This document shows positions 1 through 12,140 of a stretch of DNA of 64,000 nt, one piece after another. The number at the start of each line of letters is the position of its first letter. Position 1 is the first letter of the stretch. A model generated the notes under the pieces. It was given only the letters and a program-made list of their open reading frames with translations. It did no database searches and was not told where the DNA came from. Source of the stretch: Straminergon stramineum (Eukaryota > Streptophyta > Bryopsida > Hypnales > Calliergonaceae); contig OY987268.1 in the NCBI GenBank assembly GCA_963920665.1, forward strand, positions 20,958,501 to 21,022,500, in the 5' to 3' direction. Both the position numbers and the translations under genes were made by a program.

Positions 1-122
1 AAAGGGAAACGACGACGAAGCTTTGAACCCCCTTGGGGTGAAAAGTCTTGGCGATGTGTTAAAAAGGGAAATGATGGCGAAGCTTTGAACCCCCTTGGGG
101 TAAAAAGTCCTAGCGGTGCGTT
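1..122 (+). repeat. Two tandem copies of a ~60-bp unit
   Basis: The unit containing 'gaagctttgaaccccctt' and 'aaaagtc(t/c)t(t/a)gc' occurs at about 1-60 and again at 61-122. The homologous place at 62462-62580 also holds two diverged units, so the duplication predates the dispersal of the long repeat. Confidence 0.65.
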
Positions 123-1129
123 AAAACCACCTCACAAGAAAATCGTGAAGCCTCGTGGTCCCTTTTCTTACAAGGTTTAGTTCCCAAAACACGAGGGGGA
201 CAAACGAAGGTTTAGGTCCCAAAAAGAAACCATAGGAACTAGGGGTCGAGATTGGCATAGGTGACAATTAGTGACAAGTAGAGTAGTGCCTCCTTCCAAA
301 CAAACCTAATAGCAAAACCACAACCTTTTTACCCTCTTTTTTTAGAGCCTGAGGTAGGAAAAGAGAATAGTCCAACAACAATCCTGTAGTAGCCTAGCAG
401 TACGGCAGTAGCCCAACAATCCAATAGTAGCCCAACTACACCCCCGACACCTCCAACAATCGGATAAGGTAGGAGGTCGGGTGATGTCCGTGCCATCATA
501 GGGGCTGGGCCCTAGGAATCGGGCGATGTGGGTTCTGGTACCTGGGAAGGGCCATGGATCAGTGCTACGGGTTCCGGGTACGGGGGAGGGGCTCTGCGGG
601 TTTCTAGTACTGGGAGGGGTTCTAGGGATCGACGCTAGGGGTTTCGGTATTGGGGTGGGGCTCTGGGGATCAGGGTGGGCTTTGGGGTCTAGTACTGTAG
701 GGTTCCGGCATAGGCTGGTCTTTGGTTAACATGGAGAGGAGAGAGAAGGGGGGGGGATTTTAGGCTGTCTTGGACCGAAAGGCACTAAAAAAAGTTGCCA
801 TCTGAAATTGGAAGGAAGAGGGGGGAAGGTCCACAACACAACCAACTACGCTAAGTAAACCGTCGGGGTGGGGAATCCAACTCTCCGTCTCCCACAAAAC
901 GTCACCACAATAGAAAAAAAAGGAACAAGGATGGCGTAAGGCCGGAAGAATGAGGAGAAATGAGAAAGGGAAGGACCATTTGAAGGTGAAGAGTAGAAGT
1001 GGATAAGATAGGAAGGGAAATCTCCAAGACTTACATAGGCTCTTAGATTAGAAGTAGGTAATCACCCCAAGATTAAGTGTGAAACGTAAGTATAGGACGT
1101 AGGAGGTATGACGTGAGAAGTATGATGTA
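1..1129 (+). repeat. Long dispersed repeat, copy A, left part
   Basis: This stretch matches 62450-63470 in the same orientation, phrase by phrase: the 'gaagctttgaaccccc' block, the 'caaggtttagttcccaaaac' block and the 'taggtaatcaccccaagatt' block occur in the same order. It starts outside the window. No protein is recognisable and its open frames are low complexity. The second copy has a TATA box upstream, so this may be an LTR or the untranslated part of a large retroelement; that is inference. At 1129 the repeat is interrupted by the hAT element and resumes at 4713. Confidence 0.8.
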
Positions 1130-1453
1130 CAGGATTGATAGGACGTGCGGACGTCCGAGACGTCCGGACGCGAACGTAGATGCGGGGTCCACAACGTCCG
1201 ATGATAAGCGGACTAGTGGACGTTCCCGTCGTCCGCCCGTCCGTCGCTGCCCGTCTGCCCCGCCCGACAGTTTCGTCCGCCAGTTCGCCCCGATCGACGG
1301 TTCTGTCCGCCCGTTTGCCCCAAACGTTCGCCCTTGCCCTTCCACCCAAACCCCCGACCGTCCGCCCCGACCACTATCTCGTCCGCCCATCGGCGACCCC
1401 GTCCGCCCACTCAGTCTGCCGAGCGGACAGGCAGACGCTCAGGGTGTAGTCGC

Positions 1454-1665
1454 AGCAACTTTCACTTGCAATTTTCGAATTCATTTTTTAGAATTTTAGA
1501 GCGTGTAATATATCGTTGGAAAGGTCTTGGAAATACCTTTCCAATGGTATATCACACGCCCCAAAAATCAAAAATCTCTAATCGAAAATGTCAAAAGAAG
1601 TTTGTCACCTCAAAACATGGGCGTCCACCTTGTTGTTCGCCCTCTTGTTCGCTAGGCGGACAGGC
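1454..1665 (-). repeat. hAT subterminal repeat, left copy (inverted)
   Basis: The reverse complement of this block matches the three units at 3781-4560. It includes a near-palindrome around 1501-1562 with arms of the type 'ttggaaaggt' and 'acctttccaa'. It lies in opposite orientation to the right-end units, so the element ends in long inverted arms. Confidence 0.75.
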
Positions 1666-3780
1666 GGACGGTGAATGTGGACAGGCGGACGGCGAATGGG
1701 GAGGAAAGGCAAGAAGGAGAGGCGGGCGCAAGGGGCTATGGGTGATGTGTTTTCAAGTTGGTGGAATTCAACCTATGGTGGACTGGCGAACGGGTAGATA
1801 GGCGGACAGGCGGATAAGTGGACGGGGAGGAAGGTGGGAGCAAGAGTTGGATGCGAGAGTCAAGTGTTTTCAATTTGGTGGAGGTCGGCCTACAGCGGAC
1901 GGGCGGATTAGGGAGAGGGTGAGAGGGAGAGGTATTTTTAACTTTGTAGAGGTAGGCGGATGAGCGGACGGGTAGAGTATGCAATGCATGGTGAATGAAG
2001 AAAGCTATAGAAATTATGTCTTTATTATGTTATATAGTGAGGTACTAAATCAATACAACTATGAAAAGTGTCACCAAATAGCCTCTTCATTGGAAAATCA
2101 TTTGATTTGTAAACAAAAAATTCAAATGGATGTGTAATTAAAAGGAATTTAGTTTTACATTGGTAGTTTTTTACAAGTTTGCCATATCAACAATACTTTT
2201 TGGCTAATAGCAAAAGATATTCAAAGTCAAAATTGTAACAATTTAATTGGTTTCAATTTCTAATTGATTTCTATGCCTTTGAAGGAAAGTAATTAATTCC
2301 TAAAGTCTCAAAGGCCCTACACTCTTATAGAAGACTCTTGTGAAATATGATCTCAATGAAATGATTTATTTTTGAATTTTTATCCAAGATTCTTCGCTTA
2401 TTAGCTAAATTTTTCAATAGAAAATATTATAAAATTAAAATCGTTAGTGCCAAAATTTGAAGTGAAGAAAATGAAAAGCCTAAGAATCAAGTATAGGAAG
2501 ACAAAATAAAAGATTTTTTTTCTTTAAATACAAATATCATGCAATGTATACATTTAATGTTATCAAGATGATAACATTACTCCCATACATTTTTATACTA
2601 GCCTAGTACAAATTCCTATGGTTAGATATAAAGTTAATTTATAAAGTTTTTTGCTCTTCACAATAGAAATGGCAATTTTGAATGATATTTGATAGAAAAA
2701 AAAAGCTTAGGACTTTGGGGTTCAAGATTTAAAAAAATCCTAGGCCTACACAACTACATAAGCAAATAAATCAATATTGTAAATTTATAATCTACAAGAT
2801 ATGATATTATGAACCTTCTCGTAAAATCATTTGCGAAAAAGTCTTGAGATGAAACAGACTTGTAATCATTGGAGTATGACCTACTTATCTTAATTGTTGT
2901 ATTTGAATTTTGAAAGCTCATCATATTTGAAGGTCAATCACATTTTACACTACCTAAGCCCTAATATTTTAGGGTTGTGATAAATTTATTGATGGTTTAC
3001 AATTTAGGGTGCACACATGTATACATAAGTATAAGCATGTATGATAAGAACCTCCATTTCATTTTTATTGTATAAATGCTTACTTTAATGTAGTCCACAT
3101 TATATCATATAAAATTATATTAAAGTACTTAAATCATTTTGAGCATCATCCTATAAATGTTGTAATAGAATAATGAGATAATATAAATTCTTTTAGAATA
3201 TTTACGTTGGTGTTTTACACTATCAATGCATTCTATAACAAAAATTGATGAAATACTCTAGGTTATAATCCAATGATCCACAATTGTGTAGTAGCCCATA
3301 ATAAAGTAAATCTTAAGAACAATTGAAACCTAAATGACAAAGATAGTAAGATCTACATATGCATCACATTGTCATGATTGCATTCTAAACTTCAAATATT
3401 AAAAAATAAAACATATTTCACATATCACACTACTATTTTTGAAAACTCCTACAACGTTATAAGTTCATATGTACAATTGAGGGATCTACAATTTAGATTT
3501 TTTTTGTAGGGTACAGGGTTTGGAAAGCATGTTTAAATGTGGGGAGGAAAACCTGGAATTATTCTTTTCTTACATTAATATTGCATTGGATACTTGTCGC
3601 ATTAAAGAGTCTTTTTCTGGAAATTAAGCTGTAGTTTTGCACTTTTCAAAATTAAATGTAATAGAACTGTTGGCAGACAAAGGTCAAGTAGGTTAGATAA
3701 GGAGGGGGATGGCATGATGTTGGCTCAGAAGGTCGGGGCAGTTGGCAATGGCGGACGGAAAGTCTCGTGGCGGATAGGAG

Positions 3781-4560
3781 GGCGGACGGCTAGGTGGACA
3801 GCCAAACACCAAGGTGGACGCTCACTTTTTGAGGCACCAAACTTCTCTTGGCATTTCCGGTCGGAGATTTCGGTGTTTCAAGGCGTGTGATATACCATTG
3901 GAAAGGTATTTCCAAGACCTTTCCAACGGTATATTACGTGCCCCAAAATTTTAAAAAACCAATTTGGAAATTCGAACTAAAAGTTGCTAAGACTACATAG
4001 TGAGCATCCGCCCAGCTGATTGCCCATCCGCCCGTTCACTTGGCGGACGGCTAGGCGGACGGCCAAACACCAAGGCAGACGCTCACTTTTTGAAGCACTA
4101 AACTTCTCTTGGCATTTCCGGTTGGAGATTTTGGTGTTTCAAGGTGTGTGATATACCATTGGAAAGGTATTTCCAAGACCTTTCCAACGGTATATTACGC
4201 ACCCCAAAATTGTAGAAAACGAATTTGGAAATTCGAATTAAAAGTTGTTGTGACTACATAGTGAGCGTCCGCCCAATTGATTGCCCGTCCGCCCGTCCGC
4301 CAAGCAGAGGGGGGGGGCGGACAGGAGGGTGGATAGGAGGGCGGACGGCCAAACACCAAGGCGGACGCTCACTTTTTGAAGCCCCAAACTTCTCTTGGCA
4401 TTTTCGGTTGGAGATTTTGGTGTTTCAAGGTGTGTGATATACCATTGGAAAGGTATTTCCAAGACCTTTCCAACGGTATATTACGTGCCCCAAAATTGTA
4501 AAAAACGAATTTGGAAATTCGAACTAAAAGTTGTTGGTACTACATAGTGAGCGTCCGCTC
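3781..4560 (+). repeat. hAT subterminal repeat, three direct units
   Basis: Three direct copies begin near 3781, 4042 and 4336, with 261 and 286 bp between equivalent points. Each has the phrase 'aaacaccaagg', then 'tcttggcatttccgg' or a variant, a palindrome that can fold on 'accattggaaaggt', and a 'gtgagc(g/a)tccgccc' end. The GC-rich linkers are built of ggcggac and gtccgcc words. Subterminal arrays like this are usual transposase-binding regions in hAT elements; binding here is inferred. Confidence 0.75.
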
Positions 4561-4712
4561 AGTTGATCGCCCGTTCGCCCTGCCCGTCCGCCGCGACCAC
4601 GCTGCCCGCCTACGAATGGCTCTAGGGACGCTGCGTCCGCTGGAATCCATGTGTCCGGACGTTTGGATGATGGACGTGAATTCGGGGCGGATGTTCGGAT
4701 TTGTCAACCCTG

Positions 4713-5880
4713 ATGACGTAAGAAGTAGGATGTGAAAAGTAAGATGTAAAAAGTAGCCCAACTTGGAGGGAGGTATGACACGTACCTAAAGTTAGCTTGG
4801 TAGGTGGGTTGCCTTAGAGTGTGGGGGGAAAGAAAAGAGGGGAGGTGGAAAGAAATAGGAGAGGAAGCATAACAATCAAGACCTTGTACCCATTTATTCT
4901 ATGATTAGAATAGTGGTTTGTTGTCTCATGGCATGGGAGTTCATGGCGGAGGTGGAGCTTCTGGGTGGCACAATTAAGGACTTAAGTTCCGAGGTATGAG
5001 CAAAGACCTCTCCAAACTTTCCCAGAGCTTTAGCTAAAGTTTAGTAGCATGGGCCAAGGCCTACCCCTGAGGCAGACCCCCAGGGTTGTAGGTCAGGTCA
5101 ATTCCAGGGACATAAGCTTAGAGAAGAAGATCGTGGCTTTCCGAAACCCTAAAGCACACCCAAATTGGACAAACATTGAGCAAGTTATGGCCAAATGAAG
5201 TTTAGGATCAAGTTGGATGAAGAATAGCTAAACTCTAGGTTAGACAGGGAAATAAACACACTAGAAAGAGGCTCCCACCTAGGGTCCAGGGACGAAAGAA
5301 AAAGTCAATTCCAAATTGTAGGTTAGGAGAGATTAGTGGATGAAGTTTGGGTAAGACTTGGATGAAAATTCAGTAGAAATCCCCGATCGGGGCCCAATTC
5401 TAGATATGGGTAGGGGCCATCCTTGTGAACCATCACCCAAAATTTCGGATCTTTCTGAATTGGGGAACTAGGTGTAATTGATGGATGAAGTTTGAGGAAC
5501 CGAGTAGCGGTCAAACTTCATCCAACCATAACTTTGGCTAAGAAGGTTGGATAAGGTCGAGTCTTATATTTTTAGAAATGGCACGAGATGAACTAGAGGG
5601 TTATTAGGATAGTTCTGCCCTAGGTCGGGTCTCACCCAAATCATCCAGCAGGCCCTCTATTTAGTCGGCCCAAGACAACGGAAGTAGTTTAAGCAAATCT
5701 TGCAATTGGGGGTCACTTAGGCACTTAGTAAAAAGATCCATTTCTTGGAAGGCATAGTGGACCACGCTTAGACACCTGAAAGTAGGAGTCACTTAGTCGA
5801 AACCCAGAACCTAGTTGTGTTCGCGAATTACCAAGGGTGGGTAATTTGGCACTCACACTTCGTTCTTGCTATGACAAAGT
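4713..5880 (+). repeat. Long dispersed repeat, copy A, right part
   Basis: This continues copy A after the hAT insertion and matches 63465-64000 as far as that copy is visible (about to 5250), including 'ttcatggcggaggtggagct' and 'caagttggatgaagaatagc'. Beyond 5250 there is no second copy in the window, so the right boundary near 5880 is a guess. No coding potential recognised. Confidence 0.65.
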
Positions 5881-6130
5881 CATAATGTCTACTCTCTTCA
5901 CTTGAATAAATTTGTCTTGGAGCTACAGACTTCCAAGCATGGAGAACTTGCTACATGTTGCATCACACGACACCACAAGTGGAAGTCAATTTGCCACAAC
6001 AGAAGGTAAGTTCCAATTGATGTCCTTTTCTATGGAGGTTTAGCTGACGAGGTGAACCTGCAACAACCACAAACCTAATCTAATGCTTCAAAAAGTTTCT
6101 ATATAATGAAATTTTGATCGTGTCTCATGC

Positions 6131-7526
6131 ATGGTGGAATGTGAAGGTACTGTCATGACTGCCAACACCAACATACAATCTGGCGCAAGGCCAACAGTTC
6201 AATTGCCACGCCCGAGCCTTCCTTCTAATGTTGTAGTGGAGTCCAATCTTCTAAAACATGTGAGGAAAGATCAAGGGCCTAATTGGTTGCGCAAGATATC
6301 ACAACTTTGGTGAATTGAAGAGAGACATGTTCTTTAAAGAGATTGACATTGTTGATACATGTAACCTGATGAATCCAGACTCCACCAAGTGGCTACAAGT
6401 CAGCCAAGAAGTTATGAAGGCCAGTTACTCACCATGTCTATGTGACGCTATAGCATGCAAAACAAAATGGAATCAAATTGTACTTGAGTACAAGAGAATC
6501 GCTGATTTTTTCACTCGAATTAGTCGGAATGGAGATGACTATTGGGATATGACAACAATAGACCGCAAAACTGAGGGACTACCACGATCCTTCCCACGTG
6601 ATGTCTTCTACAATATAGACGAGTGGTTTAGAAGACAACCAACAACAATGTAGCCTTTGCACACCCGAGAACTGCTCTCTCATGACGACAACAATTGCAG
6701 AGTCAGGAGACCACGGAGCACACAAAACAACAAAGTGGGTGACAATGAACTGGAAGGGGAGGACCCTATGGACATTGCCAAAGAAGTTGAAGGCACTCAT
6801 GATACCAATGTCCACACACCGGCATAGGGGTTGAGTAATTCCACAGCCTCTAAAGCATTGGCATCTGTGCAAAATGGGGTACGAAGTGCACGAATGAGGA
6901 TTGGACTTCCTACTAGAGTGACGCCATTGGTGTTAAGTTCCAGTGACATTGATGATTCAAATGTGAGATGTCGTGTGGGGAATACTATAGTTCGAAGAAA
7001 AAGTATATTGGGACATAGTCTCATTACAAAGGCAACAAAAGCAAGTGGTGACATCATGGCCGGGCTAATGTGTGAGATGGACGAAGTCAATAGGGACCTC
7101 GAACGCTCTAAGATAGAGGTCCAGCTCAAATTGTTCTCGTAATAGATGGAATATCAATGAGAAAAGGACTGTCGACTTCATGAAAGTAGTTGCATAGCAA
7201 ATGAGAATCCGAAGTTAGCTATAGAAAAACAAGGAGAGGTAGTGAAGTATTTGGCTCAATTGTCATCCGTGTTAAGTGTAGGATTACACCGCCTAATCGA
7301 GAGGGCACTAGGAGCACAACCACATGCGGCTCCTCCCACTATGACAAGACAATGTCAGATGGTGCCAAATGAAGACCCTCTAGTCTTCTATAGACTCCCC
7401 CAAACAATAATGCCAACACTACAAGCACAGCGCCTACACCTTCCAATTCCATCGCTTATAGCTAGAGGCCTAGAGCTTGTCATTCACTTGCAAACATGGC
7501 ACACAATGCTAGTTAGGTTTGAATGA
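6131..7526 (+). pseudogene. PIF/Harbinger SANT/Myb-like second protein, degraded
   Basis: A broken reading frame typical of the DNA-binding partner protein of PIF/Harbinger transposons. From 6315 one frame continues to 7526, interrupted by stops near 6651, 6828 and 7140. It shows a trihelix/SANT-like block (6400-6650) with 'CKTKWNQIVLEYKRIADFF' and 'DDYWDM', then a variable hydrophilic region and a C-terminal helical part. The first piece (6131-6313) is in another frame, so a frameshift lies near 6310. In the family this protein acts with the transposase in the nucleus to recognise element ends. It sits tail to tail with the transposase relic at 7798-9063, as expected for one element. No terminal repeats were found. 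Confidence 0.7.
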
Positions 7527-7797
7527 TAGTAGTTACAAGTTTGAAGCTATTATGAGAGTATGAGATTGCCTATGTAATCAATTGCGTAGCAGGTGCTTCA
7601 ATTCTTATAAAGGAAAGGACATTTTAAATGCATAAAGGGATTAAAGGTTATATACACCAAATTGAAATAACTATGAATGTCAGGGGAGGAAACTAGTTAC
7701 TTACCACAACATTTCACAATGGCATGTTCCATTGCAACGTGAGGTAGACGTCAAGTTGTTGCCGCTTTTCAAATCCCTGTGGAAGGGCATAGTCACC

Positions 7798-9063
7798 TTA
7801 GGTCACCTCCAAGGATTTGACATTACTAACTTGTTCATTTGCACGGTCCTCATCCAACCCTTCAATGCGTAGAACATGCAATAGTCTCTCAACGTCCTCA
7901 TGGGATTGCTCCAATAGCAAATTGTGCAAAATAGCACAACACATGATTACGTCAAGTAAGAATGTCACCTACAAATTAGACTTCACCAACAACTCACGAA
8001 ATGTTTGTTTCAAGATGCCAAAGGCATTCTCAACAACACTACATCCTTAGCGAAGTTTCCAATTGAATAGGCTGTTGGCTATGGGCATGTTTCCTTGTCG
8101 TGGATGCAAGACTATCAACCAAGGCAAGAGAGGATAGCCTGAGTCTCCTAACAAGTACAAAGAGAACCCTTGAAATGATATTGTGGTTTCCCATAGCATA
8201 TTGTTCATTGCTTTTTGATACAAGGTAGACCTCTTCAATATACGGGAGTCATTTGTTGACCCCAACATCTCCAAGAACAAGTCAAGAAAACGCTTTTTAT
8301 TGTCAACCACAACTTGACAGTTTAATGTATAGCCCCCAGATTTGAAATAGAAATAGTCACCTGAGCCATAACGAGGCTTAGAGATGGTCACATGGGTACT
8401 ATCAATGGCACCAAGCACTTGTGGGAGATTGCATAGTTGTTGAAAGTCAGCTTCAATTTGAAGTAGCTTCTCCCCTATTGGCCAAGTAATTTTTGATCTC
8501 AACGCTACATTAATTGCTTGGATTACTTAACGTAATACCAATGATACTATACTCTTTCCAATAGCGAACCTTTCGCTACAAATAAAGAAACTTGCACCAT
8601 GAGTCAATTTGAACAAAGTACAAGCAAGATGAATAAGGACAGGAATGGCTAAGCGATACTTGGTGTCCTTTTTTTGAATTGTGGGCTTCAGTAGAGCGGC
8701 CAAACTGTAGACTGCAGGCTTGGTCATTCAAAACATTGTCACCCAATGCTCATCATCATATTGGTCCAAGAGAAAGCAAGAAAACCAAGTAGTGGACCTC
8801 GGTTTCACCTAGTAGCTAAGGTTATCATCCAAGAGAGTGAACACATTTGACAATTTGAAGCTACAAAAGGCCGCACGCATGACAATTTAAATGTCTAGGG
8901 GACATTCTTATGAACACTCAACAATCCTCTGCAGTTCATTCTCGTTGTCCTCTTCGTTGTCATGAAAAGGTGGAGAATCAAATGCTTGGTTAGTAGAAAG
9001 GAGTAGCAGTAGAAGAGTAGATGCTATGGCCATGAATTCAGAAGGGATAGCCATGAACTCCAT
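7798..9063 (-). pseudogene. PIF/Harbinger transposase (DDE_Tnp_4), seven stops
   Basis: One frame of 422 codons runs from ATG at 9063 to TAA at 7798 with no frameshift, which is close to the usual length of plant PIF transposases. It is broken by stops at 8910, 8889, 8811, 8730, 8529, 8049 and 7971 (top base of each). Family landmarks are in order: 'DDEHWVTMF' next to 'MTKPAV' (normally joined by R in an FRM motif; here a TGA), 'IDSTHVTI' with catalytic D221, 'GSTNDSRIL' with D272, 'GDSGYPL', and 'VVENAFGILK' with E345. The DDE triad is therefore still readable. The protein would cut and paste the element in the nucleus. Every stop is one C-to-T change from CAA, CAG or CGA, suggesting decay of methylated DNA. 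Not functional as read. Confidence 0.88.
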
Positions 9064-11238
9064 CTAGACAGTGAGAAATACTACACATAAAAGTGGTGGA
9101 CAATGAATTTAACGGTTGCAACAGGAAGACAAGAGATTGTGGCAAGGTAGGAGACAAGTAATAGAAACTAATAGCAATATTCAGTAGTTGCAAGCAATAT
9201 AGGCAAAAGACAATTTTGACACAATAGCCAAAAAATATTCAAAACCAACAATACATTTCGTGAATGTCAAGCAAGATAGGGAAAAAAATTGGAATGTGGG
9301 CTTGGCACTCACTTGACAATGTTGGAAGAAGACAACAAACCCTAAACCGCAAGGAATACAAACCTGTAGTGATACCTTGTTCAAAATACGAGGAATCCCT
9401 GAAGCAATTGAAGACGCCGAAGTTCATAGCAAACAAACTTAACAAACGCAAACCTTCGTTGTCAAGAAATAAAACAGTGATGAACAAGGGCGGCAAAACC
9501 CTAACAACAATCAGCAGAGCAAGGAATGGTCCTCCTTCACTTGCCCAATAGTTGAAGAAACAATTCCAAAAAAGGAGACACACATGAAATGATAAGCACA
9601 ATTTCACAAGACGTTGGGGGGGGGAACCATACCTCTCAATGATACATCAGAGGACAGGAATTCTAGTTGAGGAAAAAATAATTCATTGTCACACACAATT
9701 GCCCTTCCGAAATTGATTCACAGGCATTCGCCAAGATTGGGGCATTCTTCCAAAAGCATCGAAGGAGAATCAAATGTGGCTACTACAGTGCACAAAATAG
9801 GCACTAACAACAATTTCTCGAACTCTACTACATCAACAAATTCAACAAGCACAAAGACAAAGGCCAAGGGAAGTGAGGGACAACAAAGAATAATATCCAA
9901 ATAGTGATCATGAAGATTGAGGATGAGACGAGTGCTACGAGCCCCACCTCCCCTAACTTTACATACAGATTGCTTTAGGTGTGACCATTTGCTGTAGTTT
10001 TCACTTCTTTCACCTGACATGGCACTTAGTGAAATCGAAACCATTGCCATATGTGAACAACATTGAATTTTGTCATTGAAATTTTACGTCCGTCTTTTCC
10101 GCAGCTACTTCGACACAATTACTTCAACAATAATGTACAAAAATAGAGACCCTATTTTGGTCCCCTCAAATTATCTTTTAGGAACGGGTCCTTTGTAAAG
10201 CCAAGTGTGATTGTACCTTTAGATGTGTAAATTGTGAGATCAAATGGGAAACTATCTGTTGAGTGTTGTGGCATAGTAGTGGATATTCTAATTTGCTAGA
10301 GAAGTGTGAGTAGTCAAAGTAATTGAATTGGGATCTATTCCTACTTGACCTTATAGACGTTCTTAATGTCTTCTCTTACATCAAAAAAGTCTTGCACTAT
10401 TCCTACTCATGTTGTTTAGCAAATGCCTATCCTAGTTGGAATCTCATGTATCTAAGTGTAAGAGTGGGAGTACTATGTAGTTTTGGGAATAATCACGAGG
10501 AACTCACTAGCTTTTTCATAACACTCAAATCTTTGAAATTTGAAGATTTTTGGTGAATCCAAGCTATGTTACGTATTGTTGCATGTTAGTATCTATTAGC
10601 TAAAACCACCATAGCTAACAACTTCTACAATACCAAGCAATGATCTACAATGATTTGCAATATTAGGCTTGGTGTTACATGATCTACAACAACGGTTGCA
10701 GAACTTTGCTTCTCCACAACTTCTACAATGCATATTTCACTAGTGCACAACTACTAAATGACAAAGTTTCTTGCTACGAGCTCCTCAAGCTTGCACAAAC
10801 TAATTCATGCTTGTTGCTCCACTACACCACTAATTTATGCATATTGTATTTTTCAAGCTAAAAAAGTCCTAAAATGATAGAATTGGAATGAGTTTTGATG
10901 ATACTGAATACGATTGAATTGCTATGGCCATCAAACAAAACTTTAAAGGCTTAGATTTTATAATTAACATCTTTAGAAGACAACAACCAACTACCTATTA
11001 CTTCTACATGTATAGGATTGAGTTTTTTTACCAAACAAATTTATGAAGTTTCATAAATTCTTTATCTAGATACCACTAAAATTAGTGGTATAGTGAAGCA
11101 ACAAGAAGGTTGGGCAAAGAAAAAGGGACCTTTATTGGTTTGAGGTATGGAAGAGTTAGCCATATAGTTCCTATTGTAGTTGGACATCCTCGTTTTATGA
11201 TACATAGTTGCACTTCTCATCTTGAAAGTATGCCAATT
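9064..11238. other. Spacer, no gene recognised
   Basis: Probably the transposase-side flank of the Harbinger relic followed by AT-rich DNA. Open frames at 9239-9607 (minus), 9264-9551 (plus) and 9718-10050 (minus) have no motif I recognise and overlap each other on opposite strands. A run of nine or more G lies near 9616. Terminal repeats of the Harbinger element were searched by eye and not found. Confidence 0.5.
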
Positions 11239-12140
11239 TCACTTCTTGTGACAATAAGTGACTTCATGTCCAAGTACTCCATAATATGGGCAAAAATCAT
11301 CATTAAGGCAACACTTTTTATCTTGTATAGTAAAAGGCTTGTATTGTATTGTGTTAAATTGGATATCTTCTACAATAGAATGAATGCTTGAGATATTTGT
11401 TGATGCAACCAAAGGAAATAAAGTCATATATGATTTTGGTGAAGTCTAAAAACATTGATTTTATTATCATTAAAACAATCGATTGTCACAATTGACAATT
11501 TGGTTTATTGCTTCATTAAATGTTTGAGGATTAGGCTTGCTTCATTAAATGTTTGAGGATTAGGCAAGGATATCAACAAATCTGTTACATCATCTTGTAG
11601 TCCCTAAGGGAATCAATTTGTGAGTGTTTCTTCATCCCAATTGATTTCAGAGGCTAATTGCTTGAAGTCTAATGTGTATACTAATGCAAATTACAATCCT
11701 TGTCAAAAACAACGGGTCTTGGTTGTTGTCAACGAATCTTGTCATGCTCTTCAAAAGCCTATACAAATGTTGCTAAGAACAACTCAAAATTGTTCAAGAT
11801 CAATGATATTTTTTCTTATAGAGGCATAAACTAAGATAGAGCTTATCTCTTAAGCAAAGTCCCAAATAGTCCTTCTTGCGACTTGTTTGTTGGATAAAAT
11901 TGAAGTTAGAAAAATATAGTAAATTAGATTTGATTGAAAAATCTTCAAAATTTTGACTTCATATCATCAAACGTCTCTAGAAGGCTAATCTATGGTCTCT
12001 AGAACTTTGAAATACTTAGATGCTAAGCAAATGGATCCTCCCCTTGAATTAATAGCATCATTGAATCTCTAGATGGAAAACTTGGAGGGATGGTACTCGA
12101 CATATATTGAGAAATTCCAACCTTGTGGTTACTACTAAGT
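11239..12140 (-). pseudogene. Ty3/gypsy gag remnant
   Basis: Read on the minus strand, pieces of a retrotransposon gag protein appear in the right order: a 'FEEHDK' segment near 11740, 'LASEINWDEETLTN' then 'GLQDDVTDLLISLPNPQTF' (11660-11550), 'AINQIVNCDNRLF' (about 11510-11470), and a zinc knuckle 'CPYYGVLGHEVTYC' (near 11255). The knuckle should be CCHC (C-x2-C-x4-H-x4-C) but its second Cys is Tyr. Many stops and frameshifts are present, including a 29-bp tandem duplication. In the family, gag forms the particle that packages element RNA. No protease, reverse transcriptase, integrase or LTRs were found next to it, so this is a truncated relic. Confidence 0.75.
11508..11565. repeat. 29-bp tandem duplication inside the gag relic
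   Basis: The 29-bp block containing 'cattaaatgtttgaggatta' is present twice back to back (11508-11536 and 11537-11565) with no difference. Because 29 is not a multiple of three it shifts the gag frame, and the identity of the copies suggests it is recent. Confidence 0.9.

Larger units (their letters stand above)
1130..4712. mobile_element. Non-autonomous hAT-type DNA transposon (3.58 kb)
   Basis: The left end reads CAGGATTGATAGG and the reverse complement of the right end reads CAGGGTTGACAAAT, an imperfect terminal inverted repeat with the CAGGG start common in hAT elements. The 8 bp on each side, ATGATGTA (1122-1129) and ATGACGTA (4713-4720), agree at seven positions and fit the 8-bp hAT target duplication. 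The copy of the host repeat at 63450-63520 lacks this insert, which gives an empty site. Both ends carry arrays of CGTCCGCC-type motifs and long subterminal inverted repeats. The middle (about 1990-3650) is AT-rich and has no transposase, so the element must have depended on another copy. Superfamily assignment rests on ends and target size only. Confidence 0.75.

Noticed and set aside
1062..1499. Several overlapping open frames on both strands, up to 128 codons
   Set aside because: They arise from GC-rich CGTCCGCC repeats in the hAT left end; composition is Arg/Pro-rich in every frame and there is no domain.
9239..9607. 122-codon minus-strand frame, hydrophobic
   Set aside because: It overlaps a plus-strand frame of similar length, lies in the transposon flank, and has no motif or splice context.
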